Assembly (NCBI RefSeq): GCF_017569185.1
Contig: NZ_CP071869.1
Location: 1,912,001-1,976,000 of the forward strand
Direction: 5' to 3'
Origin: Polaribacter cellanae
GTDB lineage: Bacteria; Bacteroidota; Bacteroidia; Flavobacteriales; Flavobacteriaceae
DNA length: 64,000 nt
The notes beneath the pieces are model-generated. The model ran no database searches. It saw nothing but the letters and a program-made list of their open reading frames with translations, and was not told the origin of the DNA. Shown one piece after another: positions 25,749-33,876 of this stretch. Position numbers and translations under genes: made by a program. Position 1 is the stretch's first letter, and each line of letters starts with the position of its first letter.

Positions 25749-26399
25749 TTATTTTTCTTGTTCATTATAAATGTAATCTATTGTGTTTGAATTGTAAATA
25801 CTGTATTTTTCACCTAATAACTTAATTTCTTTATTATAAGTATCTATCATTACAGAAAGACTAATTTTTTCTTGTTGATATTTTGCTTCTAATTCTAGTG
25901 CCAGTTTAAGTTCTTCAAGTACATTTTCATAATCAAAAATATCAGCAAAATTGTGGGTTTTCTTTAAATTATAAAGGTTGTTATAGATAACTTTTTGCAT
26001 GTACTCACTTATGTTTTTTGATACAATTTGATTCGTTAATATACTTTTTAACATTTCTGGGTAAGGCAATGGGTTTCTCTTAATTACTATTTTTATTTTG
26101 TTTGAATTGGCAATACTATCTTTAGCTAATTCTTCTACATATTTATGAATTACTCTAGAGTAATTGTAAGAAGAGCTAACAATAGTATTTGCAGTATTAA
26201 TAAGCTTTATTGTATCTTTTTTTTCTTTATTTATATTAGATCTATTAGATAATGTAACTGCTAACAACACACCAAAAAGTGTTGCCATTAATGTAGATAT
26301 ATAAGAAAGCATATCTTGTCTGCTACCTTTTTTATAGGTAATAAAAAGAATTACAATACTTGAAATACAAATAATTAGTGCAATTTTAAATAAACCCAT
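25749..26399 (-). CDS. Membrane-anchored protein with helical periplasmic/cytoplasmic domain, unknown
   Basis: 216 aa. Two N-terminal hydrophobic helices (about 3-20 and 32-48) separated by a short basic loop, then a long charged helical region without recognised motifs. Start overlaps the upstream small gene by 14 bp, and the stop lies just before the long ClpP-like lipoprotein gene, so the cluster is tightly packed. I do not recognise a family; a scaffold or signalling partner is only speculation. Confidence 0.75.
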   Translation of the reverse strand: MGLFKIALIICISSIVILFITYKKGSRQDMLSYISTLMATLFGVLLAVTLSNRSNINKEKKDTIKLINTANTIVSSSYNYSRVIHKYVEELAKDSIANSNKIKIVIKRNPLPYPEMLKSILTNQIVSKNISEYMQKVIYNNLYNLKKTHNFADIFDYENVLEELKLALELEAKYQQEKISLSVMIDTYNKEIKLLGEKYSIYNSNTIDYIYNEQEK

Positions 26400-26619
26400 T
26401 ACTATTCTTTTTTTTTATTTTATATAATAGATATAGTACGCAAATAGTTGTCGTAATTAATATGGGAATTAAAAATAACAAGTCAATTCTTATAATAGAA
26501 TCTCCTATATTACTATTTACAATCCATTCGCAAAACTGCCATTCCCATATTGCATAGCTAAACCAAATAACTAAAAGAAATAATAGTAAGTTTTGTTTTT
26601 TATTAGACTGCTTTTTCAT
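26386..26619 (-). CDS. Small two-helix membrane protein, first gene of the ClpP-like cluster
   Basis: 77 aa with two hydrophobic helices (about 11-25 and 45-68) and a Lys/Asn-rich C-terminus. Overlaps the next gene by 14 bp, supporting translational coupling. A possible -7-like box CATCTTTG lies on the minus strand at 26642-26649. Family not recognised. Confidence 0.7.
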   Translation of the reverse strand: MKKQSNKKQNLLLFLLVIWFSYAIWEWQFCEWIVNSNIGDSIIRIDLLFLIPILITTTICVLYLLYKIKKKNSNGFI

Positions 26620-26798
26620 CTACTCTAAAATTTATATGTTGCAAAGATGAAACCAATACAAATAGAATTAGAAAAAAAATGGGTTTAAGTAGTTTGAATT
26701 TCAGAAATCAATACCAAACAGAAAGAAATTATAGTTGTTTTTTACAGTTTTCAGGAATTCGTACTTTTTAAAGCTATTAAAAGTAAAGAAAATTAAGG

Positions 26799-27902
26799 TT
26801 AAACCTTTCTTTTATATTGCAAAGGTGTGCAGGATAATTCTTTTTTAAATGCTGCATAAAAAGAACTTTTACTTTTAAAACCAGCTTCTATTCCAATTCC
26901 TTCAATACTTAAATTGTTTGAAATGTCGGAGTCTAATAAGTTTTTTACTTTTTCTATACGAAAACCATTAATGTAAGTATTAAAGTTTTTGTTATAAACA
27001 GCATTTATAGTGTTAGATAGTTTTCTTGAATGAACACCTAATCCTTCTGCCAAATCTACGATTGTTAAATCTGGCTTTTCAAAATCTTTTGTTTTTTTTA
27101 AATAACTCTCTAAAGAAATTGCCAATTGCTGTTGGTCTTCTTTAGTAGAAATTTTATTGTCTTTTTCTACCTGCTTTTTTTCAGTAACTTTATCTGTAGA
27201 AATAGCAAATACAGAACTAACATTTGTTTGCAAAATACCTCTCAAAGAAATCCAATACAATAAAACAACATTTAAAATTGAAAATAATAATGTTTGGTAT
27301 TTAAACTCAAAAAAACTGTCTGTTAAAAAGAAAATTAGTGTAGCAAAAAGCCCAATAACAATATAGGTTTTTGCCCAACGTAATTCTTTAAATGCTGTAT
27401 CTGTATATTGATTTTGCAACTCTGCTATGTGCCTATTTATCCACTTTACAGCTAAAACACCTATCCATAAACCATATATAATACTTATAAATTCTGTAAC
27501 TTGATACCAAACAGAATTTAAAATATTTAGTTTAAGTTCTAATGGTAAAATAAAAATAATGCATTGTATTATTAAAGATAAAATACCAGGATATAAAACC
27601 CAATAACTAGTATATTGCTTAGAAAAAATAGATACTTTTTGAATGTATATGTAAAAAAGTGGAAATAAAAGCCAACTAGCGGAAACAGGCAAACCTATTA
27701 GTTGTGGGTACAATTCTATTGCATTAATATCATTTAAAATAGTAGGCAATAAATCTAATGAATATCCTACAATAAAAAGCCCCAAAAAAATTGTAGATTT
27801 TTCTGATTTACGATTGATAAAAATAAGCAGTAGCCCTAAAATTATTCCTTGTACAAGACCAAGGGTATCTACTAACGATGCTATATTATAATTGAGTTTC
27901 AA
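26799..27902 (-). CDS. Membrane-anchored AraC-family transcriptional regulator
   Basis: 367 aa. About seven hydrophobic helices (residues 12-225) and then, after a charged linker, an AraC/XylS DNA-binding domain (from about 265) with both helix-turn-helix units (LTIVDLAEGLGVHSRKLSNTI and IGIEAGFKSKSSFYAAFKKE). This architecture is common in Flavobacteriia, where the membrane part is thought to sense a ligand. It lies 180 bp upstream of the ClpP-like lipoprotein cluster on the same strand, so it may control that cluster (inference). Confidence 0.88.
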   Translation of the reverse strand: MKLNYNIASLVDTLGLVQGIILGLLLIFINRKSEKSTIFLGLFIVGYSLDLLPTILNDINAIELYPQLIGLPVSASWLLFPLFYIYIQKVSIFSKQYTSYWVLYPGILSLIIQCIIFILPLELKLNILNSVWYQVTEFISIIYGLWIGVLAVKWINRHIAELQNQYTDTAFKELRWAKTYIVIGLFATLIFFLTDSFFEFKYQTLLFSILNVVLLYWISLRGILQTNVSSVFAISTDKVTEKKQVEKDNKISTKEDQQQLAISLESYLKKTKDFEKPDLTIVDLAEGLGVHSRKLSNTINAVYNKNFNTYINGFRIEKVKNLLDSDISNNLSIEGIGIEAGFKSKSSFYAAFKKELSCTPLQYKRKV

Positions 27903-27991
27903 TAGTATTTATAAACTTAAAAATATTGTTATTAGATAAGATATCGTTTAAAAACAAAAAAGCATTTTAAAAACATAAAATTTAAAAAAAA

Positions 27992-29023
27992 TTATTTTTT
28001 AAACTTTAAAACTTCGCTTCTACCTTTTTTGAAGATTTTATTACTATTTCCTTTTCCTTTTCGAAGTTCTTTTTGTGTTTTAAAAGGCAAGTGAATTATT
28101 TCTTGGCAATCTGTAGAACAGGTGTTTTCCATTGTTTCCGAACACTCATCACATTGTATAAAAAGTAAATGACAAGCCTCATTTGCACAGTTTGTGTGTG
28201 TATCGCAAGGTTTTCCACATTGGTGGCAATTAGATATAACATCGTCTGTAATTTTCTCTGCTCTTCTGTGATCAAATACAAAATTTTTACCGATAAATTT
28301 ATTCTCAATTCCTTCTGCATTTACTTGACGCGTGTATTCTATAATACCACCTTCGAGCTGAAAAACGTTCTTAAAACCTTTGTGTTTGTAATATGCCGAT
28401 GCTTTTTCGCAACGAATTCCACCAGTACAATACATCAATAAATTTTTATCTTCTTTGTTCTCTTTTAAATCTTCTTCGATAATATCTAAAGAATCTCTAA
28501 ACGTATCTACATCTGGAGTTACAGCACCATCGAAATGCCCTATTTCACTTTCGTAATGATTTCGCATATCTACACAAATGGTATTTGGGTTTTCTAACAT
28601 TTTATTAAATTCTTTTGCATTTAAATGCACTCCTTTATTGGTAACATCAAAAGTATTATCATTTAAACCATCTGCTACAATTTTGTCTCTAACTTTTACT
28701 TTTAACTTTAAAAATGATTTATTATTTTGTTCTATCGCAATATTTAATCGAATATCTTTTAAAAAGGAAACACTATCTAGTTGATCTTTTAAAGCGTATA
28801 AATTTTCAGAAGGAACAGATAACTGTGCATTTATACCTTCGTAAGAAACATAAATTCGACCTAAAACATCTAAAGCATTCCATTCTAAAAATAATTTGTC
28901 TCTAAATAATTGTGGATTTTCTATCTTGTAATATTGATAAAAAGAGATTGTGAGGCGGTCTTTGCCAGCTTCATCAATTAATGCAGCGCGTTCTGTAGCG
29001 CTTAACTTGTTGTACAGTTGCAT
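27992..29023 (-). CDS. trhO: tRNA uridine(34) hydroxylase (rhodanese family)
   Basis: 343 aa. N-terminal acylphosphatase-like domain (ENPQLFRDKLFLEWN, GRIYVSYEGINAQLSVP), rhodanese domain with the active-site loop CTGGIRCEKAS, and a C-terminal Cys-rich region (CHQCGKPCDTHTNC) that may bind metal. In E. coli and B. subtilis, TrhO makes 5-hydroxyuridine at tRNA position 34 (established). Single gene, with a TAGATTTG -7 box at 29063-29070. Confidence 0.92.
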   Translation of the reverse strand: MQLYNKLSATERAALIDEAGKDRLTISFYQYYKIENPQLFRDKLFLEWNALDVLGRIYVSYEGINAQLSVPSENLYALKDQLDSVSFLKDIRLNIAIEQNNKSFLKLKVKVRDKIVADGLNDNTFDVTNKGVHLNAKEFNKMLENPNTICVDMRNHYESEIGHFDGAVTPDVDTFRDSLDIIEEDLKENKEDKNLLMYCTGGIRCEKASAYYKHKGFKNVFQLEGGIIEYTRQVNAEGIENKFIGKNFVFDHRRAEKITDDVISNCHQCGKPCDTHTNCANEACHLLFIQCDECSETMENTCSTDCQEIIHLPFKTQKELRKGKGNSNKIFKKGRSEVLKFKK

Positions 29024-30118
29024 GCTATACTTTTTTTAGTTAATGATTGATTTTTGTTGGTGCAAATCTACGAATTTAGAGTTAGATTTTTGCTGATAAT
29101 TACCATGCTTTTTGGAGTTGATTTTAATGAGTTATTACCCAGAGATTCACAGAGATTTTCTTGCAAAATCAAGGATATGTAATTTTTTTTTGCAAAGACA
29201 GGCTATGTTTTCTATGCAACTCCTATGTGTTAAAAACAAAAAACACAAATTTTACAAAGAAACGCAGAGATATCGGCTCTGTATAAGAACAGTAGGGTTA
29301 AAAACAAGCACAAACCATTCGATTGAATACAAACCGAATTTTTAAATTTCTATGTTTATTTTTACTCTTTAAATATAGCCAAATTTAAAAATTTGGCGAT
29401 TTGACAAATGTGCCAAAACTTTTTGGTTTTGCTACAATTGTCCATAGTGCTTTTCGCAATGTTACTCAATAATCTTGTATTAAAACTTCAGTCGGAATAT
29501 GCAATTTGGCGTTCAAGTTTCTAATCATTTTCAAAGTTCCCAAAAATCTCGTAATGTTCCTCTCGAAAATATCTTCACGTCAAATTATTTGTAGCAAGTA
29601 TACAATAAAAGTTACCAAAATGATAACTTTAGACGGTTTTTTCAGCGTTATGGGCAACACAGGATATTCTCGAAAAGGCGCAAAAACGCAAAGTTTTTCG
29701 CAAAGATTTGCTATGCTTTCTATGAATCTATATAGAAAAAAAGAAACAGATTTAAAGGTTAATTGTTAAAAGTCAACAAACAAGATATCAGCCCAGATTG
29801 AACGATTTGTTTTAGCTCTTTTTTATACTGAAAGAAATTCAGCATAAAAAAAAAGCAAGTAATGAAAGCTAGAAATAGCTGCAAAAAAATAATTTTATAT
29901 CAATTTGTTAAAAATTAAACATTACAAAAATAGTTGCTCTATTTTTAAACTTTAATTGATTTATAACGTTTTTACTGATTTATTTCGTTCTTTTTTTTAG
30001 CATCTTTGCAGAAATGAAAAATGCTTTTTTAAATTTTTCAAAAAAACAAATAAAATGTCTTTCCTGTCTTTCGTCTATCGTTTTAGATAAACGCTAGCAG
30101 GAACCTAAATTAAAAAGT
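29024..30118. other. 1.1-kb non-coding tract between trhO and asd, with decayed repeats
   Basis: No credible gene. It contains two decayed stretches (about 29137-29290 and 29670-29730) made of degenerate 'cgcaaagacgcaaag' phrases and a repeated ttgctatgctttctatg-like segment. There is a hairpin gccaaattt/aaatttggc at 29378-29397. A middle part (about 29340-29650) looks like eroded mobile-element or dispersed intergenic repeat sequence. Just before asd there is a CATCTTTG box (30001-30008) and an imperfect hairpin near 30063-30103. Confidence 0.55.
29063..29070 (-). promoter_or_regulatory. Candidate -7 box TAGATTTG for trhO
   Basis: Exact TAnnTTTG match on the minus strand, 40 nt before the trhO ATG. 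No clear -33 element. Confidence 0.4.
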
Positions 30119-31108
30119 ATGAAAATAGCTGTAGTTGGCGCAACTGGAATGGTTGGCACAGTAATGTTAAAAGTTTTAGAAGAACGTAATTTACCAATAA
30201 CACAATTAATTCCTGTAGCATCTGCAAAGTCTGCTGGAAAAAAGTTAGCATATAAAGGGAAAGATTATACAGTTGTAACTTTAGAAGATGCCGTAAAAAT
30301 GAAACCAGATGTTGCTTTATTTTCTGCTGGTGGAGATACTTCCTTAGAATGGGCTCCAAAATTTGCGGAAGTTGGCACCACTGTTATCGATAATTCTTCG
30401 GCTTGGAGAATGGATCCAACAAAAAAATTAGTAGTTCCTGAAATTAATGGAGATGTTTTAACTTCGGATGATAAAATTATCGCAAATCCGAATTGTTCTA
30501 CAATACAATTAGTAATGGCTTTAGCACCTTTGCACGATACATATAAAATGAAACGTGTGGTTATTTCTACCTATCAATCTGTTTCTGGAACTGGTGTAAA
30601 AGCAGTACAGCAATTAGATAACGAGGAAGCAGGAATTGATGGAGAAATGGCATATCCACACAAAATTGGACGAAATGCATTGCCACATTGCGATATTTTT
30701 TTAGAAAACGGATACACAAAAGAGGAAATGAAATTGGTAAAAGAACCAAAGAAAATTTTACGCGACGATTCTTTTTCTGTAACTGCAACTGCTGTTAGAA
30801 TTCCTACTGCTGGTGGGCATTCCGAAGCTGTAAATATTCAGTTCGAAAATGATTTTCATTTGGCAGATGTTCGTAGAATATTAAGCGAAACCCCTGGAGT
30901 TATCGTGGAAGACGACTTAGCGAATAACGTGTATCCAATGCCAATTAACGCACATAATAAAGACGAAGTTTTTGTTGGGCGTATTCGAAGAGACGAATCT
31001 CAAGAAAATACCTTAAATTTGTGGATTGTTGCAGACAACCTAAGAAAAGGTGCTGCTACAAATACAGTTCAAATAGCTGAATATTTAGTAGAAAACAATT
31101 TAGTTTAA
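30119..31108 (+). CDS. asd: Aspartate-semialdehyde dehydrogenase
   Basis: 329 aa, cytoplasmic. NADP-binding start (VGATGMVGTVMLKVLEER), catalytic Cys126 in ANPNCSTIQLV, and the substrate/His motif RIPTAGGHSEAVNIQF. It reduces aspartyl phosphate to aspartate semialdehyde for Lys/DAP, Met and Thr synthesis, and so feeds peptidoglycan precursor supply. Monocistronic by spacing. A CATCTTTG motif 118 nt upstream is a weak promoter candidate. I looked for a lysine riboswitch in the leader and saw none. Confidence 0.95.
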   Translation: MKIAVVGATGMVGTVMLKVLEERNLPITQLIPVASAKSAGKKLAYKGKDYTVVTLEDAVKMKPDVALFSAGGDTSLEWAPKFAEVGTTVIDNSSAWRMDPTKKLVVPEINGDVLTSDDKIIANPNCSTIQLVMALAPLHDTYKMKRVVISTYQSVSGTGVKAVQQLDNEEAGIDGEMAYPHKIGRNALPHCDIFLENGYTKEEMKLVKEPKKILRDDSFSVTATAVRIPTAGGHSEAVNIQFENDFHLADVRRILSETPGVIVEDDLANNVYPMPINAHNKDEVFVGRIRRDESQENTLNLWIVADNLRKGAATNTVQIAEYLVENNLV

Positions 31109-31111
31109 TTT

Positions 31112-31193
31112 ATAGAGATTTCTCGATTTCACTTCGTTTCACTCGAAACGACACTGTAATTTGTCATTTTCGACCTTGTGGAGAAATCTTAAG
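31112..31193. repeat. Hairpin-forming intergenic repeat after asd
   Basis: agatttctc/gagaaatct arms enclose phrases such as cgtttcactcgaaacga. The type of dispersed inverted repeat is familiar from flavobacterial intergenic regions. May act as terminator or mRNA 3' stabiliser for asd. Confidence 0.5.
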
Positions 31194-31217
31194 AATTAAT
31201 TTTTTTAAAAACGAAAA

Positions 31218-32264
31218 ATGGCAACATTTCATAAAGTAAACATACAAGAAATTAAACACGAAACCGCAAATGCGGTTTCTGTTTTATTTGAGATTCCCGA
31301 AAAATTAAAAGCAGCTTTTAATTTTACTGCTGGGCAATACATTACCCTTCAAAAAGAAATTAATGGCGAAGAAATTCGAAGAGCATACTCCATTTGTTCT
31401 ACTCCAAAAAGTGGCGAAATTAGAGTTGCCATTAAAGCAGTTGAAAACGGAACATTTTCTGTTTTAGCTACTTCTGTTCTAAAAGCTGGCGATATAATTG
31501 AAATATCTGAACCAGAAGGAAGGTTTTTATTAAATTCTCAAACAAATAAAAATTACATTGCATTTGCAGCTGGTTCTGGAATTACACCAATTTTATCGAT
31601 GGTAAAAACAGTTTTACAAACAGAACCAACTTCTAATTTTACGTTAGTTTATGGAAATAAAACTGTTGCAGACACTATTTTTTATGATGAATTAAACACT
31701 CTAAAAGAGTCGTTTTCTAATAGATTTAAATTGCATTATATTTTTAGTAGAGAAGAAGTTAAAAATCAATTAAGAGGAAGAATAGATGAAAGCGTAACGA
31801 ATTATTTCGTTAAAAATATGTACAAAGAAACTTCTTTTGATGCTGCTTTTTTATGTGGACCAGAAGAAATGATTAATGAAGTTTCTAAAACTTTAAAAAA
31901 CAACAATATCCCAGAAGAAAACATTCATTTCGAGCTATTTACAGTTTCTGTTGACGAGGAAGCTTTATCAGAAATAAAAGCAGGAACTACAGAAATTACG
32001 GTGCTGTTAGATGATGAAGAAACCACTTTTAATATGCTACAAACCGACGATATTTTGGCTGCAAGTTTACGTAACGATTTAGATGCGCCTTATTCTTGCC
32101 AAGGTGGCGTTTGTAGTTCTTGCATGTGTAAAGTTACTGAAGGAAAAGCGGTTATGGTTAAAAATTCTATTTTAACAGATGGCGAAATTGAAGAAGGCTT
32201 AATTTTGGCTTGCCAAGCACATCCAACAACTTCTAAAATTACTATCGATTTTGATGATGTGTAG
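31218..32264 (+). CDS. PaaE-like flavin/2Fe-2S oxidoreductase
   Basis: 348 aa. FAD-binding domain with RRAYSICSTP, NAD(P)-binding AAGSGITPILSMVKTV and a C-terminal plant-type ferredoxin domain with Cys ligands in YSCQGGVCSSCMCKV and ILACQAH. The order FNR then ferredoxin matches PaaE, the reductase of phenylacetyl-CoA epoxidase, and related reductases. No paaABCD genes are present here, so its partner oxygenase or desaturase is elsewhere and the name is by architecture only. Confidence 0.88.
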   Translation: MATFHKVNIQEIKHETANAVSVLFEIPEKLKAAFNFTAGQYITLQKEINGEEIRRAYSICSTPKSGEIRVAIKAVENGTFSVLATSVLKAGDIIEISEPEGRFLLNSQTNKNYIAFAAGSGITPILSMVKTVLQTEPTSNFTLVYGNKTVADTIFYDELNTLKESFSNRFKLHYIFSREEVKNQLRGRIDESVTNYFVKNMYKETSFDAAFLCGPEEMINEVSKTLKNNNIPEENIHFELFTVSVDEEALSEIKAGTTEITVLLDDEETTFNMLQTDDILAASLRNDLDAPYSCQGGVCSSCMCKVTEGKAVMVKNSILTDGEIEEGLILACQAHPTTSKITIDFDDV

Positions 32265-32334
32265 AAATGTTTAACTGTGTAATTGTTTTGGTTAATTATT
32301 AAAACATAAAGGAATAACTTCAAGTTTTAGGAAT

Positions 32335-32907
32335 ATGAAAAAAACAATACTTCTCTTAGCAATAATTCTAACAAGCTGTTCAAGACCATTATACATAAAA
32401 GATAAACACTTTGATTGTACTAAAGTGAGATACGAAATGGATTCTGATTTAAAAGAATTAGTTTACAAATCACTTCAAAGAGCAGTTGTAGTGGAAAAAG
32501 ATATTCAAGAATATCAGTCTATTTGGAAAAAAAATAGAATATATGTACTGAATCAATTTCAACTAAATGAAACTTTAGGACTCCCCAAATCTAATTCAGT
32601 AAAAAAGGATTATAAATATTTAAAATTGAATGAGATTCCAAATAAAATTGGAAATGTAGCTTTCTGTCTTAAATCTAAATCTGAATTACAAACAATTGCG
32701 AACAAAACTTGGGAGGATTTTCTATTTCTTTCTTTTAGTATGATAAAAATTGAAAAAGACACTGCAACTGTTAAAGTTAATAATACATGGAAAGTTAGCA
32801 AACATTCACAGAAAATATATTTAAGTGGAGGTGGCTACACTTGTATGTATAAAAAAATAAAAGGTGAATGGAAGTTCGACAAAATAATTAGTAGATGGAT
32901 TTCATAA
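32335..32907 (+). CDS. Hypothetical lipoprotein
   Basis: 190 aa with a short signal and lipobox (ILTSCSRP). The rest has a C-terminal strand-rich pattern (VKVNNTWKVS ... GEWKFDKIISRW) that recalls NTF2-like accessory lipoproteins, but this is weak. No named family recognised. It sits 70 bp after the PaaE-like gene on the same strand; a functional link is not shown. Confidence 0.7.
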   Translation: MKKTILLLAIILTSCSRPLYIKDKHFDCTKVRYEMDSDLKELVYKSLQRAVVVEKDIQEYQSIWKKNRIYVLNQFQLNETLGLPKSNSVKKDYKYLKLNEIPNKIGNVAFCLKSKSELQTIANKTWEDFLFLSFSMIKIEKDTATVKVNNTWKVSKHSQKIYLSGGGYTCMYKKIKGEWKFDKIISRWIS

Positions 32908-33022
32908 AAAAATTAATAAATGTTTCTACAATAAAGTACTACTATTTAATTTTTAAAATTCACTTTCAATTCTAAACTCCAAATCAAAAACGAAATAGAT
33001 TTTAATCGTGTATAAAATTCCG

Positions 33023-33030
33023 TATTTTTG
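33023..33030 (+). promoter_or_regulatory. Candidate -7 box TATTTTTG for the LysE gene
   Basis: Exact TAnnTTTG match ending 6 nt before the ATG, implying a nearly leaderless transcript if used. Confidence 0.35.
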
Positions 33031-33036
33031 TAAGCT

Positions 33037-33702
33037 ATGGATCTTTACGATTTTAAAAATGCTTTTTTTATAGGTTTCTTTATGGCTTTTATGATTGGGC
33101 CTGTTTTTTTTATGCTCATTCAAACCAGTATATTAAAAGGTGCAAGAGCTGCAATTGCTTTCGATTTAGGTGTTATTTTAGGCGATATTTCTTTTATTTT
33201 AATCGCCTATTATGGAAGTAGATCTTTGTTAGAAGAAATTAAAGACGACCCTCGCTTATTTTTTATCGGTGGCTTGGTTTTAATTATCTATGGACTAATT
33301 ACATATTTAGACAAATCCAACAAAAAAGAAGCGCTGGAAACTTCTAAAATGGTAGAAGTTCCCATAAAAAATAACTATCTAAAATTATTTATAAAAGGCT
33401 ATTTCTTAAACTTTATAAATATTGGTGTTTTGGCTTTCTGGCTAGGAACTGTTTTGGTTATTGGACCTACTTTAAACATGAATCAGAATGCAATTTTCTC
33501 TTATTTTGGCGTTATTTTATTGGGTTATTTTGTAACCGATATTGGTAAAATTCTTTTAGCAAAACAGCTAAAAAGTAAAATGACTCCTTTAGTTGTTTAT
33601 AAAGTAAAAAAAATTATGGGTATTCTCTTAATTGTTTTTGGTTTTTTACTAATGCTAAAAGGCTTTATCCCAAATGAAAGAATTGATGAGTTTTTGCATT
33701 AG
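33037..33702 (+). CDS. LysE-family exporter
   Basis: 221 aa with about six transmembrane helices and the family's N-terminal pattern (GFFMAFMIGPVFFMLIQTSILKGARAAIAFDLGVILGD). Inner-membrane efflux of amino acids or related small molecules is expected from the LysE/RhtB superfamily; substrate not readable. Single gene, convergent with the M1 peptidase and ended by a shared hairpin. Confidence 0.88.
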   Translation: MDLYDFKNAFFIGFFMAFMIGPVFFMLIQTSILKGARAAIAFDLGVILGDISFILIAYYGSRSLLEEIKDDPRLFFIGGLVLIIYGLITYLDKSNKKEALETSKMVEVPIKNNYLKLFIKGYFLNFINIGVLAFWLGTVLVIGPTLNMNQNAIFSYFGVILLGYFVTDIGKILLAKQLKSKMTPLVVYKVKKIMGILLIVFGFLLMLKGFIPNERIDEFLH

Positions 33703-33814
33703 AAAATTGTTAAACTGAATGAAACCAAAATTGCCACACTTTAGAACTAAAAAAATTATTTTTTAAAATCGAACAATCAAATTATTTTTCATCTAAATAA
33801 TTTATATAATAAAA

Positions 33815-33848
33815 AAGACCTCACAGATTTTAATATTTGTAAGGTCTT
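33815..33848. terminator. Convergent terminator between LysE and M1 peptidase genes
   Basis: Imperfect inverted repeat aagacctcac / gtaaggtctt with A- and T-rich flanks, central to the 170-bp convergent gap. Confidence 0.65.
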
Positions 33849-33876
33849 AAACTTTATTTCAGAAAAACTTCTTTCT

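Noticed and set aside
29112-29345. Plus-strand reading frame of 77 codons
   Set aside because: Same repeat-derived composition, no family resemblance; not supported as a gene.
29506-29769. Plus-strand reading frame of 87 codons
   Set aside because: It runs through the degenerate repeat phrases, has no recognisable motif or start context, and looks like chance coding in repeat DNA.
30009-30118. Lysine riboswitch or other leader RNA before asd
   Set aside because: Only a short imperfect hairpin (about 30063-30103) is present; the conserved multi-helix core of a lysine riboswitch is not visible.
31218-32264. Part of a phenylacetate degradation operon
   Set aside because: The reductase has PaaE architecture, but no paa genes adjoin it, so a pathway assignment is not justified.
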